NCBI GenBank assembly: GCA_009746045.1
Contig: RPFO01000240.1
Location: forward strand, 646,001-710,000
Reading direction: 5' to 3'
From: Mesostigma viride
Lineage: Eukaryota; Streptophyta; Mesostigmatophyceae; Mesostigmatales; Mesostigmataceae
Length of the DNA stretch: 64,000 nucleotides
Shown: positions 43,069 through 54,075 of the stretch, in pieces
Numbering within the stretch: the stretch's first letter is position 1
How the letters are laid out: the number at the start of each line of letters is the position of its first letter
Translations under genes and position numbers: made by a program
Notes under the pieces: model-generated
The model's database searches: none
Told to the model about the DNA's origin: nothing
Seen by the model: the letters and a program-made list of their open reading frames with translations, nothing else

Positions 43069-46000
43069 TGTCAAGGACATGGTCCTTGTATTTGTACCCA
43101 CCTGACCTGGCTAGATAGATAGAGGCTCTTGTACAGGAGCCACTGTTCTTTATCCCGTTGGATTTGGCCTACAAATGAGAAAGTTGTGGCCAGTTTTAGT
43201 AATCAGGGATTAGTACCTATGCCAAGTGGATCCTTATAGGCAGCTGACAAATCTGTCTATGTCAGCTGACCTATGACATGTCAGATGAGAATCTATGACA
43301 GGACAGCTGACTAATTGACATGTACACTGTGCATGTCAGATGTGGCGCTGATATGTTCACGCCAGATTTACTTCATCATCATCAGATCACACATAGAGAG
43401 ATCTTTTATTAAATAGTTAGATTACTGTGCAGCAGTTACAAGTTAAGACTGTACATCAGTTACAAGATAAGGCTGTACAGCAGTTACAAGATAAGATTTA
43501 TTCTTGTCTAGATCTGATTGGTAGCCTGTACACTGACCTAACCTGATTGGTGGCCTGAGTATTACATGAGAATATTCCTAGGCACATTCCTAGCCAGCCA
43601 ATCAGGTCATTCCAGTTTTCTGCCTGTGTTTTTTCCTCGAGTTAAGGGGAGGGGACATGCCTAAAGGGCACTTTTCTGGAAACCATACCTATGCATGTGC
43701 AAAAAATCCAATGATGATTGGGGACCATAAATATGATTAAAAAAAAATTTTCCAGCCACTTGGGGGGGGTACTAGCCCCCACCATACACCGGTAACGCGC
43801 TAAAAATAGAAAAAGACGCTATTTTAGTCACATTTTCCCTAGGACAATGGGCAACCATATTGGGACCAAATTATATATTCCCGCATAGTTCCCCCACTTT
43901 TGAGAAATTCTACCTAATTGGGACCAAGAAATAAGAATGTTTACTCACGTTGATGGATTTCCCGCAAAACAGGTAATTTTTTAATCCAAAAAAAAAAAAA
44001 TCAAACCATAAACACATCATATCATGCTCCACCATATATTCCCAAATATTACAGGTGGGGGGACATGCAGCCCCAAATTTTCAGGTCATTCTGACGAGCG
44101 CAGCTCTAGTTGATGGATTTCCTAGGTAGCCACCTGTGACGAAGCTAAGGGAGGTTTTTTAGTGTATCTTACACCATAAACACCCCTTTATCCATCCAAA
44201 CCATGCAAAAACTGGCCAAACCACATGCTGCCAACCTCTGCACATACGGTACCTCCTATGTTCAAGGTTTGACGCCATTCTGAGAAGAACTGCCCAAGTT
44301 ACAACCATTCCAAGACGGCCACCCATGTAGACTCTACAAGGAAATTAGAGTAACCATTCAGCCACACTAGCACCTCCTTCTTCATCAAGGACATCTGCAA
44401 ACTGACCAAAGCACACATAATTAACTCTTGCACGCTGACGGCAACGCATGCTCAACGTGGGGGGTCATTGTGACAAGAACTACTCGTTGATGGGTTTCCT
44501 ATATGACCACATAACAAGGCGCTAAGGACCACTCAGTAAGTTAGTAACCCCACAGTGCCACTTCATATGCCATCCAACATGCACCAAAACCAGGCTGAGT
44601 ATGTTTACAATGTACGAAGGGGTGGCCACGCACCTCATATGTCTTCATCATCCCTCCAGCATGGCCAGCCTTGTAAATATGTTCATAGCCTTGACGATGG
44701 TAGCCCTAATATGCCTAAGCAGCATTTCCTATGTTTCTCCTAGGTTAGAGTGTAAGGTTGATGACAACCAAGCTAATCAACTCAACAACACCTCCTAAAC
44801 TGTCCTCCCCGGCATGGATGACAAACTGGGACTATGGAGGGCAAGGAACCAAGTAGGAACATGGTATATATAGCTTGCATGCAGTCATGCATGTCAACCA
44901 TGGTTGGCTCAGCACATTGTAGTCTTGTCACATCATCATAACAAAGGAAAGCTCAAACAACCATTGGTGCAAGCTATCTACATGCAGTCACACAAATGCA
45001 ATATCTCCAACATCATCATCACTAAAACACTTCCATCCCTGCACGATAAAATTCAAAGAAACCATTGGCGGCCCTTCAGCGCATGAGCGCTGTGATGCCG
45101 CTGCGAAGAGAGGGTGCGTCACTCTCACACAACAAGAAGCGTCCATACGCACAACATCCTTGCCGGAACACGTTTTATGAAATGCCTTATACCTTCCCGA
45201 AGAGCTATAGGCTGCTACTGAAGCGGCCCTGATCACGACATCAACGAAAACAATCTAAAGCTGCCAGGTATTCGACAACACAACGGCAAGCGACGGCGAG
45301 ATAGCTGGCGGAAACTGCCCAAAAAGAAAGCAAAAAACCTCGAACGATGAGCTCATAGAAGAAAGCACTGATAGCAGATAACATTCGCGACAAATCTGTA
45401 CCTCGCCCTCGTAAATCCCTCGCCCAGGCGCGCAACAACAGCCGTTCTTCCATGGACAGGTCAGACACGCACTGCGCAGGTCTGAACAATTACTTACCGA
45501 TTATGGCCGAAAATCTGGCAAAAAGCACCAGCTCGGTTTAGAATTCGATGCAAAGGGTATTAACGCCTGCTTCACGGTCAAAACAACCCTAAAAACCGCG
45601 ATTTTACTGCCGCTATCATGAATTCTATTTTATTCCGCGCGACCAAAAAATTCAGATTACCCCCCATGCCGATGGCATTAAAAAACAACAGCGATATTGT
45701 AAACCAGCTGATTTCCGCCACAAACTAACATCATAAACTCATCGTCTTTTAGATTCGAGTAAAATTTTTGCATTTCGCCTGCCCTAGTGTGGTAGTTTCG
45801 CCTGAACGCAGTCGCCATGGCCACTTCCGCAAGGGGTGCGCGCACCGTGCACGTGAAATTTATGACCTTCGGTTCCGGCGCGAATTTTTTGGCGCCAAAA
45901 AATTCGGGCATGTCCCGTCCCCTTAATAAAACAACTGAGGAGCCTTGCCAAAGGTACTCCTCACTATCATTCTGCCTCAAACTGAGTCTCTGTCTCTTTG

Positions 46001-46094
46001 CTCCCATCCTCCATAGCCTGTACCTGCAAGGACAGGCACATTTGGGTTTCAATCACAAGCATTGTAGAGGGCAAACCCATTAGTTCTTTCAACA
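43069..46094. mobile_element. Solo LTR (about 745 bp) nested in Gypsy-B, split by TTAA-element 2
   Basis: TGTCAAGGAC at 43069 and TTTCAACA at 46094, flanked by CACCG (43064-43068, 46095-46099). Removing it restores Gypsy-B coding as NEIGVGFTPDEL across the junction. The segment 'gatagaggctcttgtacag' resembles the start of the Copia-2 LTR, suggesting a related family. No coding capacity. Confidence 0.82.
43646..45922 (-). mobile_element. TTAA-element 2, deletion derivative of the TTAA transposon family
   Basis: TTAA at 43642-43645 and 45923-45926. Inverted ends GGGGAGGGGACATGCC / GGGGACGGGACATGCC, 15 of 16 equal. Its right end has the palindrome AATTTTTTGGCGCCAAAAAATT, related to the left end of TTAA-element 1. 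43650-43990 matches 15600-15936 plus 16985-17075 in reverse orientation. No transposase domain found in 44000-45800. Probably mobilised in trans. Confidence 0.8.
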
Positions 46095-46196
46095 CACCGA
46101 TCTCGTTGAGCATGGCCTGAGTGCTGTCCAGGTCTATACGGTACATCGCATACTCCTTGCCCTTCCGAAGCTGGCGCGCCAGCGTCTTGCTACTCA

Positions 46197-46841
46197 TCAG
46201 GATCTGGGACGCTGGTCGAGGCCCGTCCGCCGAGCGCTCGTGTGTAATGTTATGGACCAGTCGGCGGCCTGTGCCCTATACTCGCTGTCGGGGCACCAAA
46301 AGGAACCGTCCGGAAACCAAACTACCCGTCGGCGTACACTGATGTCCACATCCTGCTTGTCCAACCAGTCCACTCCAATGATGATGTCTGCAGCGCCCAG
46401 CGGCGCAATGGTCGCCACCAGGTCCACCGGCGTGCCTTGAAGCACGCCCTTGATGTCTGCCAGGCCCGGCGATTGGTGTCGCCGGCCATCCGAATAGGTG
46501 ACATGCACTGCCGTGTTGTGCGGTCGTTGAACCAGACCCAGCCGGCGCACCAGGGCCTCGTTGATGAAGGACGTGGAGGCGCCGGTGTCGACCAAAAACT
46601 TCACGTCCATGACCGTTTTCTCCTTCAAATACGGATCAAGGACGGTGGGAGGAACCAGTAACCCTCCACTGAAAAGAAACAAATGTCGCGAGCCTCCTTG
46701 AGATGCGCGCGCCGCCGGTTGAGTGGCCGCGTCTGAAGCCACGTTATTGACGTCTACCTCTACTCTAATTGACTCCGCGGCAGGACTACCATCTGATTTC
46801 TCTACCCTATCCTCTACCCCGGGGCCCAAGCCCGCGGGCAA
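46197..46841 (-). CDS. pol: Gypsy-B aspartic protease
   Basis: FLVDTGASTSFINEALVRRLGL has the classical DTGA active site, and DIIIGVDWLDKQ is the flap-side motif. 46196-46100 continues the linker (LARQLRKGKEYAMYRIDL), parallel to the Gypsy-A linker. The protease cleaves the polyprotein inside the particle. Confidence 0.9.
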   Translation of the reverse strand: MPAGLGPGVEDRVEKSDGSPAAESIRVEVDVNNVASDAATQPAARASQGGSRHLFLFSGGLLVPPTVLDPYLKEKTVMDVKFLVDTGASTSFINEALVRRLGLVQRPHNTAVHVTYSDGRRHQSPGLADIKGVLQGTPVDLVATIAPLGAADIIIGVDWLDKQDVDISVRRRVVWFPDGSFWCPDSEYRAQAADWSITLHTSARRTGLDQRPRS

Positions 46842-46846
46842 GGCTA

Positions 46847-47473
46847 CTACTCCCGAGGAGCGGTGGGACGGAAGGCCGCCTCGCCCGACCGCCCGCCCTC
46901 TTCCCCCCCCTCCTCCTCTTCGTCAGCCTCCTCCTCGTCGTCATACTCGTAGCCAGCCACGGCGTGCGTCTGACCGGAAGAGGAGGACTGTCGCCGCGCC
47001 TCAATCTCGTTAACCGCACGCAACACGGCTTTGGTAGAGCTGGTCGCGGGCGGTCGCGGCTGCTGGTGCTGAGTCGGGACCTGTCTGGCATGCTGCAGGC
47101 GAGCCGCACGCTCGCCCGCGTTGCGGGGTCGGTCCCGGGGACCGGAGGAGTCGGGGCGGCTGCCGAAGGCTGGACCAGAGAAGCGAACGCTGGGTTCCAT
47201 CTCCCCTGCACCGCGACCGGCGTGCTTGCCCCGGAGCTTGGGACAGTCACGCTTGAGGTGTCCCACCTCGCTGCACATGAAGCTCCGCGCCTTGCTTGCG
47301 TCGATCACGTTGACACCCTGGTCCGTGTAGCCATCATCAGGGTCGTCGAGGTAATCGTCCTCCTCCTCGCCGGCGAACTCCGTGGAGTGCATCTGATTCA
47401 CCCGCCTCGGGGGAGCTGGCCTGAAGAAGCGACGCACTGAGGGTGCACGCCCGCGAGTCACCACATCGGCCAC
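46847..47473 (-). CDS. gag: Gypsy-B gag zinc-knuckle region
   Basis: ARSFMCSEVGHLKRDC: a knuckle with Ser in place of the first Cys. Downstream, a Gly/Arg/Pro-rich and then Glu-rich tail precedes the protease. It probably belongs to the same Gag as 47616-49152 after frameshifts near 47500-47650. Confidence 0.75.
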   Translation of the reverse strand: MADVVTRGRAPSVRRFFRPAPPRRVNQMHSTEFAGEEEDDYLDDPDDGYTDQGVNVIDASKARSFMCSEVGHLKRDCPKLRGKHAGRGAGEMEPSVRFSGPAFGSRPDSSGPRDRPRNAGERAARLQHARQVPTQHQQPRPPATSSTKAVLRAVNEIEARRQSSSSGQTHAVAGYEYDDEEEADEEEEGGEEGGRSGEAAFRPTAPRE

Positions 47474-47615
47474 CTGCAGAAGGTATCTCTGGATATTCAG
47501 GATGTCCCACTCCTTCCAAGGAACCTCCGCGTAGTGCTTGAATACCTCGTCCTGCAGCTCGGGGCTGAGTGCCTCAATGAATCTGATCTTGTACTCGTAC
47601 GCCAGGTCATGTCGG

Positions 47616-48721
47616 TCAGGTAAGCAGCGCTGGACTCAAACTTGGACAGAAACTCGCGATATGGGGTGGTCCCCTGGCGCAGCTAATGCCGAAGGCGATT
47701 CGCTCGTGGAGCTCCGCGTCTGGGGGTATCAACTTGCGGCGCACCCGGTCCGTCAACTCCTCCACGGTTTGCGGGTACGACTGGGATGCGATGCTCTCAC
47801 AGTTCAAGATGCTCACCACCGAGGGGTCCATGCAGGTGTTGACCACATGCGGGATCAAATCACAGGTGGCAAGTTCCCAACTGTTGTGATTGCACCAGAC
47901 GGTATACTGCTGTTGCCACATGCGTCCCCATTCGTCGACCTCTCGCGGTTTCATGTCTGCGTGCAGCTTGGGTACATTCTTGAAGGTGGGCATCGGTGGG
48001 GCCTTTACCGTGTTGATCTTAGGCCCACCGACCTCTCTGTAGGAGATGGAGCCGAATGCTGGGGGCTGCGACCGGGGGAGAGATCCGGAGCTGGACGGCG
48101 TACCGTGCGTCCGTCGCACCTGTACCGATGAGGGGTGTTCATACCCCGGGTCATCCAATGCCACCCTGCTGAAGTTCAGGTTGCCGACGGTCGCGGGCGA
48201 GGGGGCCACGCTGCTGTCAAGCGCCCGTGGACGCTGTGGTTGGGGTACAGGACGCTGGACGGGCGTATGAGTCTCCTCGCCTCTGGCAGTGACGCTGCTT
48301 CTGTCATCCCCTAGCCGGGCCCGTGGTCTATGAGTACCAGCGGGCGGGCCCTGAGTCCCTAGCTGGATCCTCGTCAACCTCGCCAGTCCCTTCCAGATCG
48401 TCGAACTCGCCATCTGCCCCTGGAATCTCACCATCATCATCCGAATTCCATAGCGCCGTGGGTAACAGGGAAGTACTGCCGAAGGACACTCTGCGTCTGC
48501 CCCGGTGGGTGGGGCCCGGCGGAGGTCCCTGGGGACGCCCCCGCCCCGCCCAAGGATGCGATGGCCGCCCTGTAGCTGGCTGCTGATAACGGTAGTGCAG
48601 GGCATCTTCATTCTCGTCTCCGTGCTGCTCGGGACCATGTGGTAGCCATTGTGGTCTCGTCTGAGGTTGTTGTTGCTGCGGCCGGGGTTGCTGTTGTTGC
48701 CGTTGCTGCTGCGGTGACTGT

Positions 48722-48753
<32 letters not shown>

Positions 48754-48763
48754 TTGCTGTTGC

Positions 48764-48852
<89 letters not shown>

Positions 48853-49152
48853 CGAGTCCCCTTGAAGCATCTTTCGGTCACGCCTGTCATCTTCCTGCCC
48901 TGTTAAGGCATCTAGATTGTCCCCATCCGCTGGGAACCTAGGGTTCTGATCTCTGGATCGTGGGAAGCCTTCCGCAGGTCTCTCCATGACCTCACCTGTA
49001 CCTGTCCCTACTTGGACGTGCTGTGGTACCTCTATCCCCTCTGTACCGTGCTCGTGGTTGTCTTCCTGTTCTACCTCTCTGTTCTCTGAGTGTCTTTCTC
49101 TAGTCTCGTCTTCTGTCTCTCTTGTATTCCTTGTTTGGTACCGTGTTGGCAT
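47616..49152 (-). pseudogene. gag: Gypsy-B gag with poly-glutamine tract
   Basis: 49152-48328 starts MPTRYQTRNT, is charged, then has a run of about 45 Gln, then Pro/Gln-rich sequence. From about 48340 the other frame (to 47616) carries the capsid-like part: PTFKNVPKLHADMKPREV, WQQQYTVWCNH, DPSVVSILN and RVRRKLIPPDAELHERI. The poly-Gln is unusual in a Gag and is encoded by a CAG/CTG microsatellite. Confidence 0.75.
48715..48855. repeat. CTG/CAG trinucleotide repeat inside Gypsy-B gag
   Basis: About 45 units, mostly ctg on plus with scattered ttg interruptions. Both CAG and CAA read as Gln on minus, so the peptide stays pure even where the DNA repeat is interrupted. Confidence 0.95.
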
Positions 49153-49284
49153 GGTGCTCGTACCGGTACCTTACACTGCAGGCAACACCTCCCCAGGAAG
49201 AAAGAGAGAGAGGGAGAGAGAGCAACCACGTGCTATAGATCTATATATATAGAACCTAGTACTACTCCCTGGTAATAGTCTCCT

Positions 49285-49626
49285 CTACTGTCTGCTAGGG
49301 CCAATGGTCAACTGAGAGAAGGTAACTGTAACTGCTGTCCCCTCCTCCTGACTGCTGAGCGTGGGTGGCTTGGAGCATTCACGAGTGGTGTGCATCCCCT
49401 CAGGCAATGGCACGTGTTCCCTAACAAACCTATCTGCATCTGTGATGTTATCAAACCCCTTCCACTTAGCACTAGAGTCTTTGGACATTATCTTATCCTT
49501 GATGTGTTCTTCACATGCCTTCCAACTATAAAATATGGCTGGTCTACCCTCGCCCCCATCATGGGCCACGGCATAGTAAGGAAATCCAGATTGACCACCC
49601 TTATTTATTCTGTTGCGTCTGGGCAT
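49285..49626 (-). CDS. Gypsy-B 5' ORF with RNase H1 hybrid-binding / viroplasmin-type domain
   Basis: 113 aa, ATG at 49626. FPYYAVAHDGGEGRPAIFYS followed by WKACEEHIKDKI and SAKWKGFDNITDADRFV is the pattern of the RNase H1 N-terminal hybrid-binding domain, also found in caulimovirus inclusion-body protein: YAV-x-x-G, an I/F-Y-x-x-W core, then A-x-(W/Y)-K-x-F ... A-x-x-F. It has no RNase H catalytic domain. It lies between leader and gag, in the same direction as the element. Family knowledge: the domain binds RNA/DNA hybrid or double-stranded RNA. An accessory role in reverse transcription is inference. Confidence 0.72.
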   Translation of the reverse strand: MPRRNRINKGGQSGFPYYAVAHDGGEGRPAIFYSWKACEEHIKDKIMSKDSSAKWKGFDNITDADRFVREHVPLPEGMHTTRECSKPPTLSSQEEGTAVTVTFSQLTIGPSRQ

Positions 49627-50382
49627 GTTACATCATAGGCTGGCAGAGGCTTGCAAGCAGGAGAGAAGGGGGGGATCCCAGGCTACCTCTAGGTGCAGTG
49701 ACCTTTACCAAAACAAACGAGGGAGAAGCACAGAGTCTAACACAGCACACGCCCGAGCTTTCCGCGGCAAGGGCTATACGATAAGCACACGGAGGTAAAC
49801 ACCGTCAACACAGTCGGCAACAGCCAGACGGTATCCACCCCCACGACCCCTTGCAGGTCAAACAACGATGTCCGTCTCCGCGACGCCATAGGCACCAACG
49901 ACATTTACAACCTATAGAGCCGGGTACAACGTATAACATAACCCCCCTACGCGTGCGGTCCCGGAGAGAAAGCGAGCTCGCCAGCTAGCCTTCAGCAGGC
50001 ATAGCTTGTAAAGAAGGAATTCTAACTAGGGGACGTACCATCGTCGATGACGTTAATCCCCCCTGAGCTGGCCGCCACCTGGTGTCGTTGAAGGCAAGCC
50101 CTGGCCGCCACTAGGTGTCGTTGAAAACAGGAGAGATGAGCGCTATCGTTGACAGCACCTCACCACAGGACTATTGCTAGCCCCGCCGAGTATCCCAGAC
50201 TGGCCGCTTGCTGTCTAGGTCGTCGTTGAACCCCTTTACGGGCTGGCCGCCGACCTGTCAGCAATCGTTGAATTCCGGAACCTCTACCTACGCCAAGCTC
50301 CGCCTTGGTATCCTAATTGGCCTCACTAACCCTCTCCGCGAGAGTTAGCTAACCTTTCCAGCACATTTCCTAGGATAACCAG
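49627..50382 (-). other. Gypsy-B leader with short direct repeats and primer-binding site
   Basis: Non-coding. Repeats of CTGGCCGCC and TCGTTGA recur about every 30-60 bases between 50040 and 50275. The putative primer-binding site (minus) TGGTTATCCTAGG lies at about 50369-50381, one base inside the LTR, as expected for a tRNA-primed element. Confidence 0.65.
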
Positions 50383-50961
50383 TGTTACGTCCCAGCCCAG
50401 ACACTGTCACCTAGCCTGAGCTACGTAGCGAAAGATCCTCCTTGCCGGAAGTAGGAATAATTCAAGGTGGCCTAATGTAGATTGCGCTTCACGACATGAG
50501 TCGTGAGATATCTGGCACCACGGCTTGATGCCAAGCTAATTGTACACACTTATATTGGCTAGCAATACCAATTACAAATGGATAATTGCCCCGGGCTCAA
50601 TGTGTAGGCGTATTCGCACTTATCATTCATCAAACCAAGAGGACGAGACTCTCGTCCTCGGACTAATTTAACCTAGGTCGGTTGCGGCGCAGATACACGC
50701 CAATTCCTCTAGAACACTCCAAGTCAATCATTCCACGTAGGATCCGGGCCGACATCGACCCTCAACTACAGGATCCACGCATAGAACTACACAGAACTGG
50801 CGCGGCGCCACGGCACCGGCCCCTAAAAGGTCAACCTAGGACCAAAATAACTAGTCCAATTCACACAATAGCCAATATCCATAAAACCCATTACAACAGA
50901 CCAAACGGCCTTAGTAATTTATTCCATTATTACGTCCGACCAAAAGGGCCGGGACGTAACA
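50383..50961 (-). repeat. Gypsy-B 5' LTR
   Basis: 579 bp, partner of 30048-30623; followed by TSD TTCGG at 50962-50966. Confidence 0.92.
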
Positions 50962-50966
50962 TTCGG

Positions 50967-52577
50967 GGCCTTCATGGCGTCCCAGTCGCCTGCTTCAGTC
51001 GCGCCAGGTGTGGCGTCTGTTGCTGCTGTGCCACCTACCCCTCCTGTTGCCTCGGTGACTACGGCTTCGCCTGCGCCCCAGTGCGAGCCCGCGGTCGCTG
51101 TGGTTTCGTCTGCTGCTGCGACTCCTACGCCTCCTGCTGCCTCCGCGCCTGTGACTGCCGTACCTGCGCCTTCGCGCGAGTCTTCTGCCCCTGCGGTCGC
51201 GCCCGCCGTCGCTGCTTCCGAGCCTCCACAAGCTCCGTCGCAGCCATCGCGGGGCTTCTTTGGCGATACGAGTGGGCTTCCCAGGCTCTGGGAGGGTGGT
51301 CCCCCGCAGCGGGTTCCAGTGCCAGACTGGAGCCTGGATGGTAGCCAGTTTTATGGCAAGGTGCCTGTCCCCACGGGCCCCATTTTCAACATGTGGCCTG
51401 AGGGTGCGCCTCCACCTGAGACCGGGGTGCCAGCTGCGGTGGCGGGTCCTTCGCGGTCTCCTTCGGCAGCGGGTCCGTCGCGGCCTCCTGTGACGCCGGC
51501 GCCCTCTGCGCGCCTGTGCAGGATCCTACCCCTGTTTCGGTTCCGGCCCCTTCAGCTCCGCGCTCGTTGGCTGCGGTTGTTAGGGCCAGCGGCATTGATC
51601 ATCGCTCCCTCCGCGCTGCCGACTCCTTAAGGGAGTTGTCCCAGAGCGATCGGGATCGAGCCCCCTCTGTGGTGCATGCTACGCCGGAGCCGCGAGATTC
51701 GCCAGTTCCTGGGTATGGTATGTCTGCGATCGCCTGCCGACAGTGTGACCTGCCGCGCGTCGCTGCCGAGCTGGCTATTTCGCCCATGTCCTATGGGTTC
51801 TCCCAGGTGTGTCGGGCGCCGCGTGACCGTAGCCTACCCGTTGATACCGATCGGCCTCCGTGTGACATGGTTGTTTTAGCAGATCCTGTGTTCCAGGGTG
51901 AGATCCTGGTTCGGCGAGTCCTGTATCGTTGGGCGCGGCGTCACAACGACTTGGACACCTACGGTGGTTACCAGTGGGCTTACCCTCCGCCTCTGGGCAT
52001 TATGGCCTCAGATGCCCTTACGGTCGAGTATCCTGCGGTGCCTGGTGCTACGTATGGCGCGGTTCTCCTGCAGCCTCTCCTGGAGTGGGATGCCCGCCGT
52101 CCAGCGCCCCTCCCGGGCCAGGGCCTGGACTCCCGTGGCCATCCTCCCCCTCGGGCTAGCGACTATCTGGAGACGTTCGGGTCGCGACAATGCGCTCGTC
52201 GGTGGCGCTCACGTGAGATTCGGCACATCAGGTTGTGGCCGGCTAATGTGGAGCCTCTGCTAGATCTGTTCTTTCCGACGGGTTTGCGTCATCGGATCCG
52301 GTACCATCGCCTACTCCTGCGGGCTCTCTGTTTGATCGCGGTAGAGCCTTTCCTACGCCTCTTTGCCTGTGGCTTCCTGGACTGGGCCCGTGGCCAGGTG
52401 GTCCTTACGCAGCATAGGTATTACTGGGCCTTTCTGGGCCTTTTTCCTGATGGCGTGTGGGCCGATGTTTTCCTCACTGTAGATAGGCATGATAATGCGG
52501 ATGATGTGGCCCACTACCATGCGTATCTGGATGTTCTGCTGGCCTCGCGTGGCACTTACCAGGCTGATGGCAACTAG
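50967..52577 (+). pseudogene. Gypsy-A copy 2 ORF3, C-terminal part
   Basis: Continues 29318-30047 after the Gypsy-B insertion. 50974-51630 is the Ala/Pro/Ser linker. A frameshift near 51520 leads to 51516-52577 with RSLPVDTDRPPCDMVVLADP, RWARRHND, PLPGQGLD, RLWPANVE and CGFLDWARGQ. The C-terminal domain is about 75% identical to copy 1 by eye, far better kept than the linker. Confidence 0.87.
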
Positions 52578-52945
52578 ATAGAGGGCCTTAGGCCCGACCT
52601 GAGGGTGTTGTCCCTCCGGTATATAGAGTCGCCCTCATATTCTGGCCAGTTGATTGGTCGTTATTGGTCCTTGGTGCTGACTTTGTTCACTCTATGTGTC
52701 CTGCCTGCAGTGCCGTCCCTCCCGGCAAGGCCTCTGTGCCAGGCAGTTAGGGGATCCTCCCACCAGGCTTGGTGCTGGTTAACCCTACACCACTCGGGGT
52801 GGAACCGAGTTAACTTGTTGGTGCTTTGTATCTTGGATGGCCTGTCGATTGTGTTGGTGTGTGCTGGGTGCATTAGGTTCTTCCTACCCCTTGGTTTCCT
52901 CCCTGTGTGTAGGGAGAGGGCTCCCTACCTTTGTGGGGGGGGAGG

Positions 52946-53498
52946 TGTTACGTCGCGTAACAATTCGTTGTAGTTACGGACGTAAATTAGGTCCTTTGCC
53001 TCGGTCGTTCCTAGGTTTACGTGTAGTTTGTACTGGGACACTGTTGTCCTCGTAACAGTACTGTGGTGCATTGGATGCTTTTGGGCGTCGCGCCGCGTAC
53101 TTTATTAGTGGTCCTTATCCTTCGGGTAGAATGTAGTGGACCAGCGTGCATCTGTACATTTGTAGGCGAGGGCCAGGTCGGCCCGAGCATGCTGGACCGT
53201 TGGTGATCATTTATGCACGTTCTACCCCTCGTGTTGGCACTCGGCGTGTGTTAAATGAATTAACACATATTAGCTTGGGTCATGGCAGTGTAGTTGTGTT
53301 TCCTTCCTCTATTCCTGGAGTAAACGGGTTTGTGTAAATGGCTTATGGCGTATTATAGTAGCACATACGTAAATGCATTCAGATCTGGATCGTCTCGTTC
53401 GTCTTTCGCTAGGGGTTTAACTAGAGGCGGCCTTACTAGTTTAGGTAGCGTTAGGCCGGGTAGAGGTAGAGGTGGCGGTAGAGGTTTAGGACGTAACA
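52946..53498 (+). repeat. Gypsy-A copy 2 right LTR
   Basis: 553 bp, TGTTACG ... CGTAACA, preceded by the purine tract 52935-52945. Confidence 0.92.
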
Positions 53499-54075
53499 CC
53501 AGCTACACCAATTTGTTCGTCTTTGTGCCTAAAGGAAATTTAAATTTCGTGACATCGTGCGCATGCGGCATTTCACGAGGCTACTGCAATCGCATTACGC
53601 TAAACAAAGTAAGCCAATGTTCCTAATCAGCGCCCGCATATATGCATGCCACGTTTAGTCGCAAGGAGTCGCATAGACTATCTCAGTGTCTCACACTTAG
53701 TTAATCATCGCTCATTTGCTTACTAGTTGCTCCATGAGGGGAGCTGTGTACTACTGATTCTCTATCTTTTATGTATGGCAGTCGACTTAATGCCTTTTGC
53801 CATTCTTCAGGTTTCCACTCGTTCCCGTCGCTTGACAGGCTACTAAAGATGCCTTTGAGTTATGCAACATTTTCGGCCTCGTTTACTCTACACCCGGCAC
53901 ATCTGGGCTATACTCATTATGTGCCGATGTCCACCGTAAGTTATTCAAGTTTTTTGCCTTGCATGGTTGTCAGTTTTGCTGGGCAATTTAGCCCCACCGA
54001 GATCTCTTTTTTCGCTTTGGCAACGCCATGCTATTGTATGGTATGCCTTCGTGCCATGCTAGTGGGTAGGTAGGT
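53499..54075. other. Unassigned sequence
   Basis: Right flank of Gypsy-A copy 2. No recognisable ORF, repeat or RNA gene; small frames are of chance size. Confidence 0.5.

Larger units (their letters stand above)
30048..50961 (-). mobile_element. Gypsy-B, chromovirus inserted in Gypsy-A ORF3
   Basis: LTRs at both ends and TSD TTCGG (30043-30047, 50962-50966). In its own (minus) direction: 5' LTR, leader, viroplasmin-domain ORF, gag with poly-Gln, zinc knuckle, protease, RT, RNase H, integrase, chromodomain, ORF3, purine tract, 3' LTR. Copia-3 and a solo LTR are nested inside; removing both restores the pol frame at each site. Confidence 0.93.
18676..53498 (+). mobile_element. Gypsy-A copy 2, chromovirus interrupted by nested insertions
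   Basis: Bounded by two 553-bp LTRs. Its own sequence is 18676-19742, 25721-30047 and 50962-53498; the rest is Copia-2 and Gypsy-B. Reading frames resume across both insertions: PR linker to RT, and ORF3 N-part to C-part. gag is missing, since the 5' LTR runs straight into protease. Order: LTR, protease, RT, RNase H, integrase, chromodomain-like end, ORF3, purine tract, LTR. Confidence 0.9.

Noticed and set aside
44500-45500. Small ORFs inside TTAA-element 2 as host genes.
   Set aside because: No similarity to known domains, chance length, and lying inside a transposon.
48639-48941. Plus-strand poly-Ala/Val and poly-Leu frames.
   Set aside because: Other-frame readings of the CTG/CAG tract; the Gag frame on minus is the one continuous with domains.
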